Positions 42,510 to 51,035 of a stretch of DNA of 64,000 bases are shown in pieces; position 1 is the stretch's first letter; every line of letters starts with the position of its first letter. The notes beneath the pieces were generated by a model that did not search any database, had not been told where the DNA came from, and saw nothing but the letters and a program-made list of their open reading frames with translations. The position numbers were made by a program, and so were the translations under genes. The stretch lies in NCBI GenBank assembly GCA_046635845.1, contig JAQQXN010000001.1; one strand, 5' to 3'. This DNA is from UBA168 sp011055275 (GTDB lineage: Archaea; Thermoproteota; Thermoprotei_A; Marsarchaeales; UBA168).

Positions 42510-43448
42510 ATGTATAGCCTTGAAGCCATGAAGGCGAAGATAACCCATCTAAAGCGCGAGAGAGGCATCCTGCTGCTGGCGCACAGCTATCAGCGCCATG
42601 AGGTACAGGAGGTCGCCGACTTTGTGGGGGACTCGCTCGACCTATCCCTTAAGGTCATGCAGTCGCCCAGCAAGATCATAGAGTTTGCTGGCGTGCGCTT
42701 CATGGCGGAGACCGCCGCGCTCTTTGGCAAGAAGGTCCTCGTCCCAAAGGAGCCCAAGTACTTGGGATGTGACCTCGCTGACTCCATAACGGTAGATGAT
42801 GTGATCGCGTGGAAGAGAAAAAACGAAAGAGGTCTCGTTGTTTCCTACGTCAACACCTCAGCTGACGTGAAGGCGGTTTCGGACTACGTATGTACATCTG
42901 CAAACTGCTTGGAGGTGGTCAAGGCGCTGCCCGATGTGCCTATACTCTTTGTGCCAGACTTGAACTTGGGGGAGTACGTCAAGCTGCTCTCCGGAAGGGA
43001 TATCGTGACTTGGAAGGGCACGTGCAGGGTTCACGCGGGCATAACTAAGGATAAGGTACTGGCCGTAAGCAGCCGTTATCCAGGGGCTGAGTTGCTCATT
43101 CATCCCGAGTGCCCGGCCGCCCGCGAGCTCTTCGGCGCTAGTGGCGTTCGCGTGGCCTCGACTCAGGGAATGGTTAAGATAGCGACCTCCTCGCCTTCAA
43201 GGGATTTCGTTGTGGCAACCGAAGTTGGTATGGTAGACAGGCTAAAGAGAGAGGTCCCAGGTAAGAACTTCATACCGGTATCAGAGGAAGGCGTTTGCCC
43301 CTTCATGAAGCTTATAAGCCTTGATGACATATTGGCCTCGATTGAGGGAGGCTTTTACGAGATATCTCTGCCCTTGGGCGTAGCGGAAAGGGCAAGAAGG
43401 GCCATCGTGAGGACCTTCGAGCTCCTAGGAATCGAGGTGAGGGCCTAG
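42510..43448 (+). CDS. nadA: Quinolinate synthase
   Basis: 312 residues. LLAHSYQRHEVQEVADFVGDSL, then GVRFMAETAALF, and the three [4Fe-4S] cysteines in KYLGCDLADS, SANCLEV/HPECPA and EEGVCPFMK. It condenses iminoaspartate with dihydroxyacetone phosphate to quinolinate and is usually oxygen-sensitive. TATA-like gtttttaattt is about 30 nt upstream. First gene of nadA-nadB-nadC; nadB begins directly after its stop. Confidence 0.93.
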   Translation: MYSLEAMKAKITHLKRERGILLLAHSYQRHEVQEVADFVGDSLDLSLKVMQSPSKIIEFAGVRFMAETAALFGKKVLVPKEPKYLGCDLADSITVDDVIAWKRKNERGLVVSYVNTSADVKAVSDYVCTSANCLEVVKALPDVPILFVPDLNLGEYVKLLSGRDIVTWKGTCRVHAGITKDKVLAVSSRYPGAELLIHPECPAARELFGASGVRVASTQGMVKIATSSPSRDFVVATEVGMVDRLKREVPGKNFIPVSEEGVCPFMKLISLDDILASIEGGFYEISLPLGVAERARRAIVRTFELLGIEVRA

Positions 43449-44864
43449 GTGCGCGTTATCGTCGTTGGCAGCGGTATAGCAGGGCTGAGCGCTTACCTTA
43501 GACTTAAGGAGCAAGGATTTGACGTTTTGGCTCTCACCGCCCAATTTTCAGGGGGAAGTTCTTGGAAGGCACAGGGAGGCGTAGCCGTACCGCTCGGCGA
43601 AGAGGACGTTGAAAGCCACATCAAGGACACCTTGACAGCTGGAAAAGGTTTATGCGATGAGAGCGTCGTCCGCTACGTTGTGAGGGCGGGTATGAGCGTC
43701 ATGCGCTGGATTACGTCCTTGGGGTTTAATCCAGCCACTGAGAGGTCTATGGAAGCTGGCCACAGTAGGGCAAGGGTCGTAAGGGGAAAAGCAGCAGATG
43801 ACATAGGCGCGGAGCTCATGTCAGTTCTCACAAAAGCTGCAGGAAAGCTGGAGACAGCGCGGGCAATACGCGTAGATACAAACGGCGAGAAGGTTGTGGG
43901 CTTACAAACCGATAGGGAGTACCTCACGGCGGACGCGGTCGTCTTAGCCACGGGAGGGTACTCTGGGCTTTACGAGTACAGCACTAACGACGGAGATGGA
44001 AGCGGCATAGCCATTGCGCTGAACGCGGGAGCGCTGGTCAGAGACATGGAGTTCGTGCAGTTTCATCCAACCGTGGCCTTCTTGGGCGGCCAACCATTCC
44101 TTCTGACCGAAGCGCTCAGAGGAGAAGGCGCAACTCTAGTCAACGACGGGGGCGAGGCGTTCATGAAAAGGTACGATCCCCGCGGGGATCTTGCCACAAG
44201 GGATGTCGTGGCAAAGGCCATATTTGAAGAAATAAAAGAGGGAAGAAGAGTGTACTTGGACCTATCAAGGGTAAAGGACGTTCGGGTTAAGTTTCCAAAC
44301 GTTACCAATTACTTGGCAAGGCACGGCTTGGATCCAGACGAGGACCTCGTGGAGGTTTCGCCTGCAGCTCACTTCACCATGGGCGGGGTTGCCACAGATG
44401 CCTTGGGACGCTCCTCAGTGAGGGGCCTCTTTGCCATCGGAGAAGCGGGCAATGCCCTAATGCATGGCGCAAACAGGCTTGCAAGCAACAGCATACTTCA
44501 GGCCCTAGTGCAGGGCTACTCTTGTCCCGACGCCATTAGGCGCTATTGCGAGGGAATTTGGCTCGAGGCAGATATTGGCTCCCCAAGTCCTGGGCACGGA
44601 GACGTGATCTTGGTTAGCGCTGAGGTCGATGTTGCCGGGAACGTGACGGCGCTCGAAAAGAAAATTATGTGGCAAGAGGTAGGGATCGTCAGAAGCGAAG
44701 GAGGGCTTGAGCGCGCTGCAGGGGAGCTCAAGGGCATAGGGAGGCTTGTCGCCGTTAGCGCCCTTTCAAGGAAGGACAGCGTTGGAGCCCATCAGAGGTC
44801 TGACTACCCCAATCCTCCCCCCTTTCCTTACCACGTCTACGTAAAGGTGAAAGCAACTGATTGA
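43449..44864 (+). CDS. nadB: L-aspartate oxidase
   Basis: 471 residues. FAD motif VVGSGIAGLSAYLRLKEQGFDV, FSGGSSWKAQGGVA, VVLATGGYSGLY, EALRGEGATLVNDGGEAFM, RGDLATRDVVAKAI, AAHFTMGGVATDALG and NALMHGANRLASNSILQALVQG are the flavoprotein signatures of NadB. It oxidises aspartate to iminoaspartate for NadA. The GTG start abuts the nadA stop (GGCCTAG-GTG). The C-terminal helical domain is complete. Confidence 0.92.
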   Translation: MRVIVVGSGIAGLSAYLRLKEQGFDVLALTAQFSGGSSWKAQGGVAVPLGEEDVESHIKDTLTAGKGLCDESVVRYVVRAGMSVMRWITSLGFNPATERSMEAGHSRARVVRGKAADDIGAELMSVLTKAAGKLETARAIRVDTNGEKVVGLQTDREYLTADAVVLATGGYSGLYEYSTNDGDGSGIAIALNAGALVRDMEFVQFHPTVAFLGGQPFLLTEALRGEGATLVNDGGEAFMKRYDPRGDLATRDVVAKAIFEEIKEGRRVYLDLSRVKDVRVKFPNVTNYLARHGLDPDEDLVEVSPAAHFTMGGVATDALGRSSVRGLFAIGEAGNALMHGANRLASNSILQALVQGYSCPDAIRRYCEGIWLEADIGSPSPGHGDVILVSAEVDVAGNVTALEKKIMWQEVGIVRSEGGLERAAGELKGIGRLVAVSALSRKDSVGAHQRSDYPNPPPFPYHVYVKVKATD

Positions 44865-45693
44865 GGCCAGGCTATTCGCGTACAGGCTGCTGGACGCCAT
44901 AAGGGAGGACGACCCATTTTTAGATCTCTCGGCCGAGCTCGTCCCGGATACGGTTGGAAGTGCAGAAATAGTTTGTAAAAGCGACCTAGTTTTGGCCGGT
45001 TCCGAAGAGGTTGCTGAGTTGGCCCTTTTACTGGGACTTTCGGTGAAAAAGCTGAAGGATGAAGGAGCTGAACTGAGGAGCGGAGAGCTGATAATGGTCC
45101 TAAGCGGCTCCCTTCGGGACATTCTCAAGGCGGAAAGGGTAATGCTCAACGTTCTGTCCATGGCCTCCGGCATAGCTACGACGACCAGAAGGGTGATCGT
45201 TGAGGCAAGAAAGGTAAACCCAAGGATAAGGGTGGCCGCCACGAGAAAGACGGCGCCCTTTTTGAGATACTTGCAGAAGAAGGCTGTGATGGTGGGAGGG
45301 GGAGATCCTCACCGCTTTTCCCTTAGCGATGCGATCCTCATAAAGGATAACCACATCAGGATCTTGGGCCTTGAAGAGGCCATAACGAAGGCAAAGGCCA
45401 TGGCGTCCTTTGTACAGAGGATAGAGGTGGAGGTCTCCAGCCCTAAGGAGGCGGTTAGGGCGGCATCCCTTGGTGTTGACATAGTTATGTTGGACAACTT
45501 TTCTCCACAATCCGTTCGCTTGGCCGACTCCCTACTTAGGGAAAGCAAGTTGAGGGAAAAGGTGATACTGGAGGCTTCTGGTCTCATAAATGAGCAAAAC
45601 GTGGCGCTTTACGCTCCATACGTTGACGTCATCTCTCTTGGCATGCTGACGCACAGCTTCAAGGCAGCCGACATCTCCCTGGAAGTACGCTAA
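44857..45693 (+). CDS. nadC: Quinolinate phosphoribosyltransferase with non-canonical start
   Basis: About 278 residues. An N-terminal open-face sandwich (LLDAIREDDPFLDLSAELVPD), RVMLNVLSMASGIATTTRR, ATRKTAPFLRYLQKKAVMVGGGDPHRFSLSDAILIKDNHI and VEVSSPKEAVRAASLGVDIVMLDNF are clear NadC. In this frame the previous stop is TGA at 44848 and the first ATG/GTG/TTG is TTG 44992, inside the conserved N-terminal domain. The only way to keep it is to start at CTG 44857 (6 nt after GGTGA at 44846-44850) or ATT 44860. I take CTG. It overlaps the nadB stop. Confidence 0.85.
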   Translation: MIEARLFAYRLLDAIREDDPFLDLSAELVPDTVGSAEIVCKSDLVLAGSEEVAELALLLGLSVKKLKDEGAELRSGELIMVLSGSLRDILKAERVMLNVLSMASGIATTTRRVIVEARKVNPRIRVAATRKTAPFLRYLQKKAVMVGGGDPHRFSLSDAILIKDNHIRILGLEEAITKAKAMASFVQRIEVEVSSPKEAVRAASLGVDIVMLDNFSPQSVRLADSLLRESKLREKVILEASGLINEQNVALYAPYVDVISLGMLTHSFKAADISLEVR

Positions 45694-45757
45694 ACTTGGC
45701 ATGGAACCTTAGGAGCGCTTGAAACTGGCAAGGAACTGCAGGCTATGCAGGTGAGGA

Positions 45758-47644
45758 TCAAGAGGTTGCAAGAAGCTTCTCGGCGAACCACTGCCTTATG
45801 ATCTTTAGTCTCTGCACCCTGTGATCCGGTCTGCCGGAGCGGCTTAGCTCGTGGTTCTCTCCCGGAAAGAGGACGAGCTTGGCCTCTTTTCCCTTGTAAA
45901 TCAGTGACGTGTAGAGCTGCAACGCCTCGCCCACGTAGCACCTATAGTCCTCTAGCGAGTGAATTATCATGACAGGGGTCTTCACGGCATCGACGTGAGC
46001 CAGCGGCGACTTCTCGTAGAACAGGTCGCGGTTCGACCACGGATCTGCAGAAAGCGAGCCCCCAACGTGATCGTTTGCGAAGTAAAAGCCTATGTCACTC
46101 GTTCCGAAGAAGTGAAGCCAGTTGCTTATGGAGCGCTCGCTTATCGCCGCCCTGAACCTGTCAGTGTGGGTGATTATCCAGTTGACCATGAAGCCACCGT
46201 AGGAGCCTCCTTCGACACCTACCCTCGTGGGATCGGCCTCCGGAGTTGAGGAGAGGGCGCTTTCCAATCCCTCCATGATGTCCTGATAGTCCCTCTCGCC
46301 GTAATGTCCTCTTATGTCAGCGAACTGCTCGCTGTACCCGGAGCTGCCCCTCGGGTTTGTGTAGATGACGACGTTATCCTGGGCGAGGAGCTGAAACTCA
46401 AACATGAAGGCGTAGCCATACATGGTCTTGGGGCCGCCGTGTATCGCTAGCACCGTTGGGCGTTTTCCCTCCGCCTTGCCCGCCATTTTCCACCCATCTA
46501 TGATCTGATTGTCGCTGCTCCTGAACGTGAAGTGCTCGGGCCTTATGACATTGATCTGCGAAAGCAGTTCTCCGTTGAAGTCGGTTACCCTCTTTGGAGC
46601 TCCGTTTCTCAGCATGTAAAGCTCGGCTGGCCTGTAATCCGTCATGGCAGTAAAGGCTATCAGCTCATCCTTGGCCGAGAAGTTCTCAACGCTCCAGTCG
46701 GAGCCCGTAATGCGTCTTACGGACCCATCCGCAGAGAGAGCGAAAAGGTTAACCCTTCCTCTCTCGCTTGCGGTAAAGATCAAGTCGGGGCCGAAGAGCT
46801 CGACCTTTGAATCGGGGGACGATCCCCTCATGTCGCTGTTGAGGCTGTTCCCCACTTCTAGGTCGGAGCCTGCCATGAGATCTTTCGCGTCTCCGTCGAG
46901 GGAGACCAGGATCACGTGGTCGTGGGTCACAGTTCCTCTGTGGAGGTCATTTCCCACGACCAGAAGGCCCCCTCTGCCCCACTTCACTGATGAAATGGAC
47001 AGCTTAGGGCCAAGCGAAACCCATTCGTCACCCTTCAAAATCCTCAGCTCGCTCTCGTAAGGCTTTAGGTCGTTGAGCTTCACGGATATGGCGATTTGCC
47101 CTTCAGGACCGACGTCAAAGGACGTGACGTCGTAATCGCCGGAGGTCAGTTGGCTTGGTTCGCCCCCGGCAACGCTCACTGAAAACAGGTGCGCCCTCTT
47201 GTAGTAAGTGTAGCCCTTTTCGTTAAACCATATGGGCACTCTCTGTATTATCTTAACGTCTTCCTCAGGTTTTCCCACGGACATGAGGAAATATATCTTG
47301 TCGCCGCTCGGCGACCACTTAAGGTTGGCCATCTCTCCCTTGACAATCTCCCTTGCCTCTCCTCCCTGAGAGTCTATAACCATGAGGCGCGCTCCTTTCT
47401 CCTCCTGCTTCAATCCCCTTCTTGACAGGAAGGCCAGCTGCCGCCCACCGGGAGACCAAGTGGGATGAAAGTCGCTGTCTCCCCTCGTGAGCTGCCAAAC
47501 TCTGTCGCCGTCAGATAGCCATATATTACCCTTGTATTCGTCTTTTTCCGGCCAGCTCACCACAAAAGCTGTGAGCTTGCCGTTGGTATCCACCTGATGT
47601 ACTAACTTGAACCTGTACAGGTCCTCGACTTCCACGCTTTTCAT
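45758..47644 (-). CDS. S9-family acylaminoacyl-peptidase/dipeptidyl peptidase
   Basis: 628 residues: an N-terminal seven-bladed beta-propeller with WSPGGRQLAFLS and WSPSGDKIYFL repeats, and a C-terminal alpha/beta hydrolase with nucleophile Ser in VEGGSYGGFMVN (near residue 480), Asp in HSLEDYRC and His in PGENHELSR. It removes acylated or unmodified residues from oligopeptides in the cytosol. ATG 47644 has TATA-like CTTTTATAAACG (rc of 47661-47672) at -26. It converges on nadC. Confidence 0.9.
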   Translation of the reverse strand: MKSVEVEDLYRFKLVHQVDTNGKLTAFVVSWPEKDEYKGNIWLSDGDRVWQLTRGDSDFHPTWSPGGRQLAFLSRRGLKQEEKGARLMVIDSQGGEAREIVKGEMANLKWSPSGDKIYFLMSVGKPEEDVKIIQRVPIWFNEKGYTYYKRAHLFSVSVAGGEPSQLTSGDYDVTSFDVGPEGQIAISVKLNDLKPYESELRILKGDEWVSLGPKLSISSVKWGRGGLLVVGNDLHRGTVTHDHVILVSLDGDAKDLMAGSDLEVGNSLNSDMRGSSPDSKVELFGPDLIFTASERGRVNLFALSADGSVRRITGSDWSVENFSAKDELIAFTAMTDYRPAELYMLRNGAPKRVTDFNGELLSQINVIRPEHFTFRSSDNQIIDGWKMAGKAEGKRPTVLAIHGGPKTMYGYAFMFEFQLLAQDNVVIYTNPRGSSGYSEQFADIRGHYGERDYQDIMEGLESALSSTPEADPTRVGVEGGSYGGFMVNWIITHTDRFRAAISERSISNWLHFFGTSDIGFYFANDHVGGSLSADPWSNRDLFYEKSPLAHVDAVKTPVMIIHSLEDYRCYVGEALQLYTSLIYKGKEAKLVLFPGENHELSRSGRPDHRVQRLKIIRQWFAEKLLATS

Positions 47645-47717
47645 GAACAAGTCTCGTCGACGTTTATAAAAGTAGAGGTTTGACGGCAGGGCTTGCCCCA
47701 GGCGCGAAGCAGGTACC

Positions 47718-47861
47718 TCACCGTGCTTCGATGAGCTCAAAGCCGCCTTCCCGGCTTAAGCTTACGAAAATTAGAAAAGCGCCAAGGATCTCGCCGATAA
47801 GTAGCAATACCCTATTGAAGGGACCTTCGAGGGCCTTACAGGGTTTTCTATCACGATTCAT
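47718..47861 (-). CDS. Possible 47-residue single-span membrane peptide
   Basis: ATG 47861 to TGA 47718 encodes 47 residues with one hydrophobic stretch (VLLLIGEILGAFLIFVSL) flanked by a basic N-terminus and an acidic/basic tail. Its ATG overlaps the 3' end of the thymidylate-synthase-like gene by 11 nt, as in coupled pairs. There is no clear Shine-Dalgarno and I know no family. It fills the otherwise empty gap before the peptidase promoter. Confidence 0.35.
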   Translation of the reverse strand: MNRDRKPCKALEGPFNRVLLLIGEILGAFLIFVSLSREGGFELIEAR

Positions 47862-49296
47862 CTTGAACGTAGGCCTTTCCTTCATCGAGCGCTTGCTTCG
47901 CCCTCTGCAGTTCCCTTCCTAGGTAGGCGGCATGATCCATGTAAGAGACAAGTCCCTCATTGATTATGCGCTTGTATATCTCATCCGCGCTGCGCCCTTC
48001 GAACACGTATCCCGAATCTTTGCCGTCGTTGAACTTATGCTTAGCCCTAATGACTGACCGCAAGCGATCGACCTCTATGAGAAAGTACCCCTTGGGATCC
48101 GTTTCAAGGCGATAGCCGTACCTGTTCTTCTCTATGACGTCTCTTGCCTGAGCCCAGTTGTTCTTGTAGATGTGCGCGCTAACTGAAACCACGATCATGT
48201 CCCCGCAGGGCATGCCCAAATCGGCTGCCATTCTCTTCTGAAGTTCCCTGAGGGCGTAGGCGTTGAGAAGCCAAGCTCCGAAGACGTCATGACTCCTGAA
48301 CGTGGCTGTCTGGTAAAGCCTACCGAACTTGACGTTCCAGCTGATCTCCATGAGGCATGGGGGATTGGACGACGTTACGTCAATCTCGGGCCTCCACGTC
48401 ACGGCCACCGCGCGCCTGGTGTACGGGTGCGTCCTTAGCTTTTCTTCGGCCGCGCTTATCTGGTCTATCACTTCTTTTAGCTCTTGACTGCTCTTGTCCT
48501 GAACTCCCTCTCTTGCGTACGCGAAGAGTCTGTTGCCGTAAGTGTAATCCACTCCTTCGGGCTTTTCCTTGGAGAAGAACTTCTGAGAGTACGCCCTAAG
48601 CTCAGCTTCCCCGAAGGGAATCGATGAAGGCAACGTCCCGTCTTCGGTTACCACGGAAACGGCGTCTAGCAGCTCGCGTTGCTCGACGTTGTACTCTGAC
48701 ATCTTCACCTCCCCGAACTTCATGACCGAATCCAGAAGCCTTACCCATACCTCAACGAGCGATCTTCCCCTTATGACGTGAACGGCGCTTTCCACTCCCT
48801 GCGATTCGGACGGGGTGGCCTTCTCCTCGATGACCATGGGCTCGCAGAAGGGGGCCCCGTCTCCCTCAATGGAGTCGATGAGAGCATTTATCCGGGCAGA
48901 ATCCTTTGGCAGAGCTCCTCTCAGGTCGTATACCTTCACGTGCTTTCTAAAGGTCTCCACGTGTTCTTTGCCTATGGACTGGTGAACGTAAGCCCTTAAT
49001 CCCCTTATCCTTCCGTCTTCGTCGATTCCTTCGCTTACTAGCCTTAGCAGCGCCTCTCCAGACCCCGTGAGGTCATGGCCTACCAGCACGATGTGCTTAA
49101 TGGTCGGCTTGGCTAGCACGTTCATTAGGATGTAACTTATGCCGTCCACGGTGTAAAGGTTGCCCACCAGTGCCAGCTTCTCCTTTTTCACGTAGGGTAG
49201 GTATTCCTCCTTCTTTGTCCAAAGCGTGCAAAGGGCTATGGGCGATCTCTCATTTAAGAGCACAAGCTGGTCCTTGTAATAGAGCGGCCAGTCCAT
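47851..49296 (-). CDS. MtrA-like (DUF4346) / thymidylate synthase fusion protein
   Basis: 481 residues. The N-terminal 150 or so (LALVGNLYTVDGISYILMNVLAKPTIKHIVLVGHDLTGSG) resemble the DUF4346/MtrA-like domain. The C-terminal half is a thymidylate synthase domain: NPPCLMEISWNV with the catalytic Cys, TATFRSHDVFGAW with the phosphate-site Arg-Ser, and DMIVVSVSAHIYKNNW. It probably makes dTMP with a methylene-pterin donor; dcd nearby supplies dUMP precursors. ATG 49296 is preferred over 49314 because CATAAATTC (rc of 49315-49323) then lies at -26. Confidence 0.8.
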   Translation of the reverse strand: MDWPLYYKDQLVLLNERSPIALCTLWTKKEEYLPYVKKEKLALVGNLYTVDGISYILMNVLAKPTIKHIVLVGHDLTGSGEALLRLVSEGIDEDGRIRGLRAYVHQSIGKEHVETFRKHVKVYDLRGALPKDSARINALIDSIEGDGAPFCEPMVIEEKATPSESQGVESAVHVIRGRSLVEVWVRLLDSVMKFGEVKMSEYNVEQRELLDAVSVVTEDGTLPSSIPFGEAELRAYSQKFFSKEKPEGVDYTYGNRLFAYAREGVQDKSSQELKEVIDQISAAEEKLRTHPYTRRAVAVTWRPEIDVTSSNPPCLMEISWNVKFGRLYQTATFRSHDVFGAWLLNAYALRELQKRMAADLGMPCGDMIVVSVSAHIYKNNWAQARDVIEKNRYGYRLETDPKGYFLIEVDRLRSVIRAKHKFNDGKDSGYVFEGRSADEIYKRIINEGLVSYMDHAAYLGRELQRAKQALDEGKAYVQDES

Positions 49297-49398
49297 GAAA
49301 ATAGGGCGGGCCATGAATTTATGGATATGGTTAGAGGTGTGGGTGAGCCGCGGAGCTCGCGCGGCTCGTTGCTTGGTCGGTGATTGGGCAAACGCACG

Positions 49399-50022
49399 TC
49401 ATTGAGCGCACAGGGAACGCGCCGGCTGCGCTAGCTCCAACAGGACAGGGAAACCCGAATATCCGCGACCCGGTTGAGGTCGCGCGTGGCGCCAGAGATT
49501 CAGCGACGTGAGCACGACCCAAAGCTCTATGCAACCTATACCAAAGGCCTCGAGGATGGCCGTGGAGGGCCATGTCAGAGCTACGGCTATAGCGGGCGCG
49601 ACTACTGACAGCGCAACGGAAAAAGACCCAAGTCCCTGCCGCTTTTCCAAAAGCAACCCAAGCCCGAACGTGCCTATGGATACGTCGCTTTGCGCGAAGA
49701 AGAACTCGGAAACGAAGACATGAGGATACGTCCCCTCGTGAAAGTATCCTATGAGAAAAAGAAAGAGGGATGCAATGATGAAGAAAGCCGAGCCAACGGT
49801 CTCGACCTTGTTTTCAGAAAGCGCGACCAACGAGCAAGAGAACGTCATCAGCAGCGCGGAGGTCATCATCATGCCCATCACGTTGTAGACCCATGCATCA
49901 TAGGCTTTAGGCCCACCTAGATCGCTGAACGCCCCGGTCTTGATCGAAAACCAAGGGTTTAAGCCCATGCTTATGGCTATGATGATCCACACGTAAGCGG
50001 AGCCCGCTACTCCCGCGAGCAA
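49399..50022 (-). CDS. DUF998 membrane protein
   Basis: 207 residues with about six membrane segments; GLNPWFSIKTGAFSDLGGPKAYDAWVYNVMGMM is the DUF998 signature. Function unknown. TTG 50022 is the first conventional start. A CTG at 50034, overlapping the upstream HEPN gene's TGA as CTGA, would give MKLLLLAGVAGSAYVW, a more natural first membrane helix. The last 40 residues are polar and probably beyond the conserved fold. Confidence 0.75.
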   Translation of the reverse strand: MLAGVAGSAYVWIIIAISMGLNPWFSIKTGAFSDLGGPKAYDAWVYNVMGMMMTSALLMTFSCSLVALSENKVETVGSAFFIIASLFLFLIGYFHEGTYPHVFVSEFFFAQSDVSIGTFGLGLLLEKRQGLGSFSVALSVVAPAIAVALTWPSTAILEAFGIGCIELWVVLTSLNLWRHARPQPGRGYSGFPVLLELAQPARSLCAQ

Positions 50023-50030
50023 GAGGAGCT

Positions 50031-50429
50031 TCAGCGCGCGGTCATTTGACGTGGCAAGCCACCGCCAACGGCCAAGGTGATAGTCATAACGGCTGCCGCG
50101 GCCGATAGTGCCGCCTTCACGTCATCGGGCGCGTAAACGGAGGGGAATTGCCTGCAACCGTAGTAGGCGTCATCCATGAGGTCGAAGTAGCGCTTTTGCT
50201 TCTCGAACACGGTGTACAGGTCGGGCTTGTCCTTAATGGCCTCAAAGAGCGACGATATGGCGAACGTGCCAGGAACCTCTCTTCCCTGGCTTGAGATGTA
50301 GAGCTTCAGGGCGGCCTGAACAGCCTGCGCGCAGTGCAGCATCGCAGAGTCTCCTTTTCCCCTGCTTTCTTCGTCCTTGGCAAGCTCAAAGAAGAAAGAC
50401 GCCCTTTCTCTTAACGCGTCCTCGCTCAT
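50031..50429 (-). CDS. HEPN-domain protein (paREP1-like)
   Basis: 132 residues, nearly all helical; RASFFFELAKDEESRGKGDSAMLHCAQAVQAALKLYISSQGREVPG is the HEPN helix pair. I see no convincing RxxxxH RNase motif, so it may be a non-catalytic version. No MNT nucleotidyltransferase partner is next to it, which is unlike classic HEPN/MNT toxin pairs. TATA-like GGCTTTTAACTA (rc of about 50446-50457) at -26. Probably cotranscribed with the DUF998 gene. Confidence 0.72.
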   Translation of the reverse strand: MSEDALRERASFFFELAKDEESRGKGDSAMLHCAQAVQAALKLYISSQGREVPGTFAISSLFEAIKDKPDLYTVFEKQKRYFDLMDDAYYGCRQFPSVYAPDDVKAALSAAAAVMTITLAVGGGLPRQMTAR

Positions 50430-50505
50430 ATGCGTGGACTACAAGTAGTTAAAAGCCTTTTTACAACAACAGGTTTATATCACGTTGAGCTAAGGCTTTG
50501 AGTTG

Positions 50506-51033
50506 ATGCTCTCGGACTTCGACCTCGGCAACATGATAAAAAGTGGAAGGCTCCGCATCGATCCGTTTTCGCAGGACACCATAAGGGAAAACGGCGTTGA
50601 CCTAAGGCTTTCCGACGAGATCGCGAGGCATAACCTCCAGGCGAAGGACTTCGTGCTTGATCCTTCGGACGAGGCCTCGGTGCAGAGGGCCTACAGCGTT
50701 GCGAGATCGGGATCCCTCATCATTGCCGCGGGAGAGCAGGTTCTCCTGTCAACGCTTGAGTACGTCGGCATGCCCGATGACCTCATGGGTTTCGTGGAGT
50801 TGAGGAGCACTTGGGCTCGTCACGGTCTCTCAATACCGCCGACCATAGTGGACGCGGGCTTTCAGGGAACCATAACCCTTGAGGTAGTTAACAACGCACC
50901 CTACGCCATTAAGTTGAGCCCTGGCCAAAGGTTTGCCCACGTTGTCTTCGCAAGGACGCTAAGCAGAGTTGAGAGGCCTTACGCTGGGTACTACTCGGGC
51001 CAGAGAGGAGTCACACTCCCAAAAAAAGTGTGA
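50506..51033 (+). CDS. dcd: dCTP deaminase
   Basis: 175 residues of the dUTPase/dCTP deaminase trimer fold. MLSDFDLGNMIKSGRLRIDPF, NGVDLRLSDEI, FVELRSTWARHGLS and VDAGFQGTITLEVVN, with the catalytic Glu. It converts dCTP to dUTP, feeding dUMP to thymidylate synthase. ATG 50506 is the family-like start; TTG 50503 is also possible. TATA-like ggtttatatca (50471-50481) is about 30 nt upstream. Divergent from the HEPN gene. Confidence 0.92.
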   Translation: MLSDFDLGNMIKSGRLRIDPFSQDTIRENGVDLRLSDEIARHNLQAKDFVLDPSDEASVQRAYSVARSGSLIIAAGEQVLLSTLEYVGMPDDLMGFVELRSTWARHGLSIPPTIVDAGFQGTITLEVVNNAPYAIKLSPGQRFAHVVFARTLSRVERPYAGYYSGQRGVTLPKKV

Positions 51034-51035
51034 GT

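Noticed and set aside
50031..50429. HEPN protein as half of a toxin-antitoxin pair.
   Set aside because: No MNT nucleotidyltransferase gene adjoins it and the RNase motif is not visible; the neighbour is a DUF998 membrane protein.
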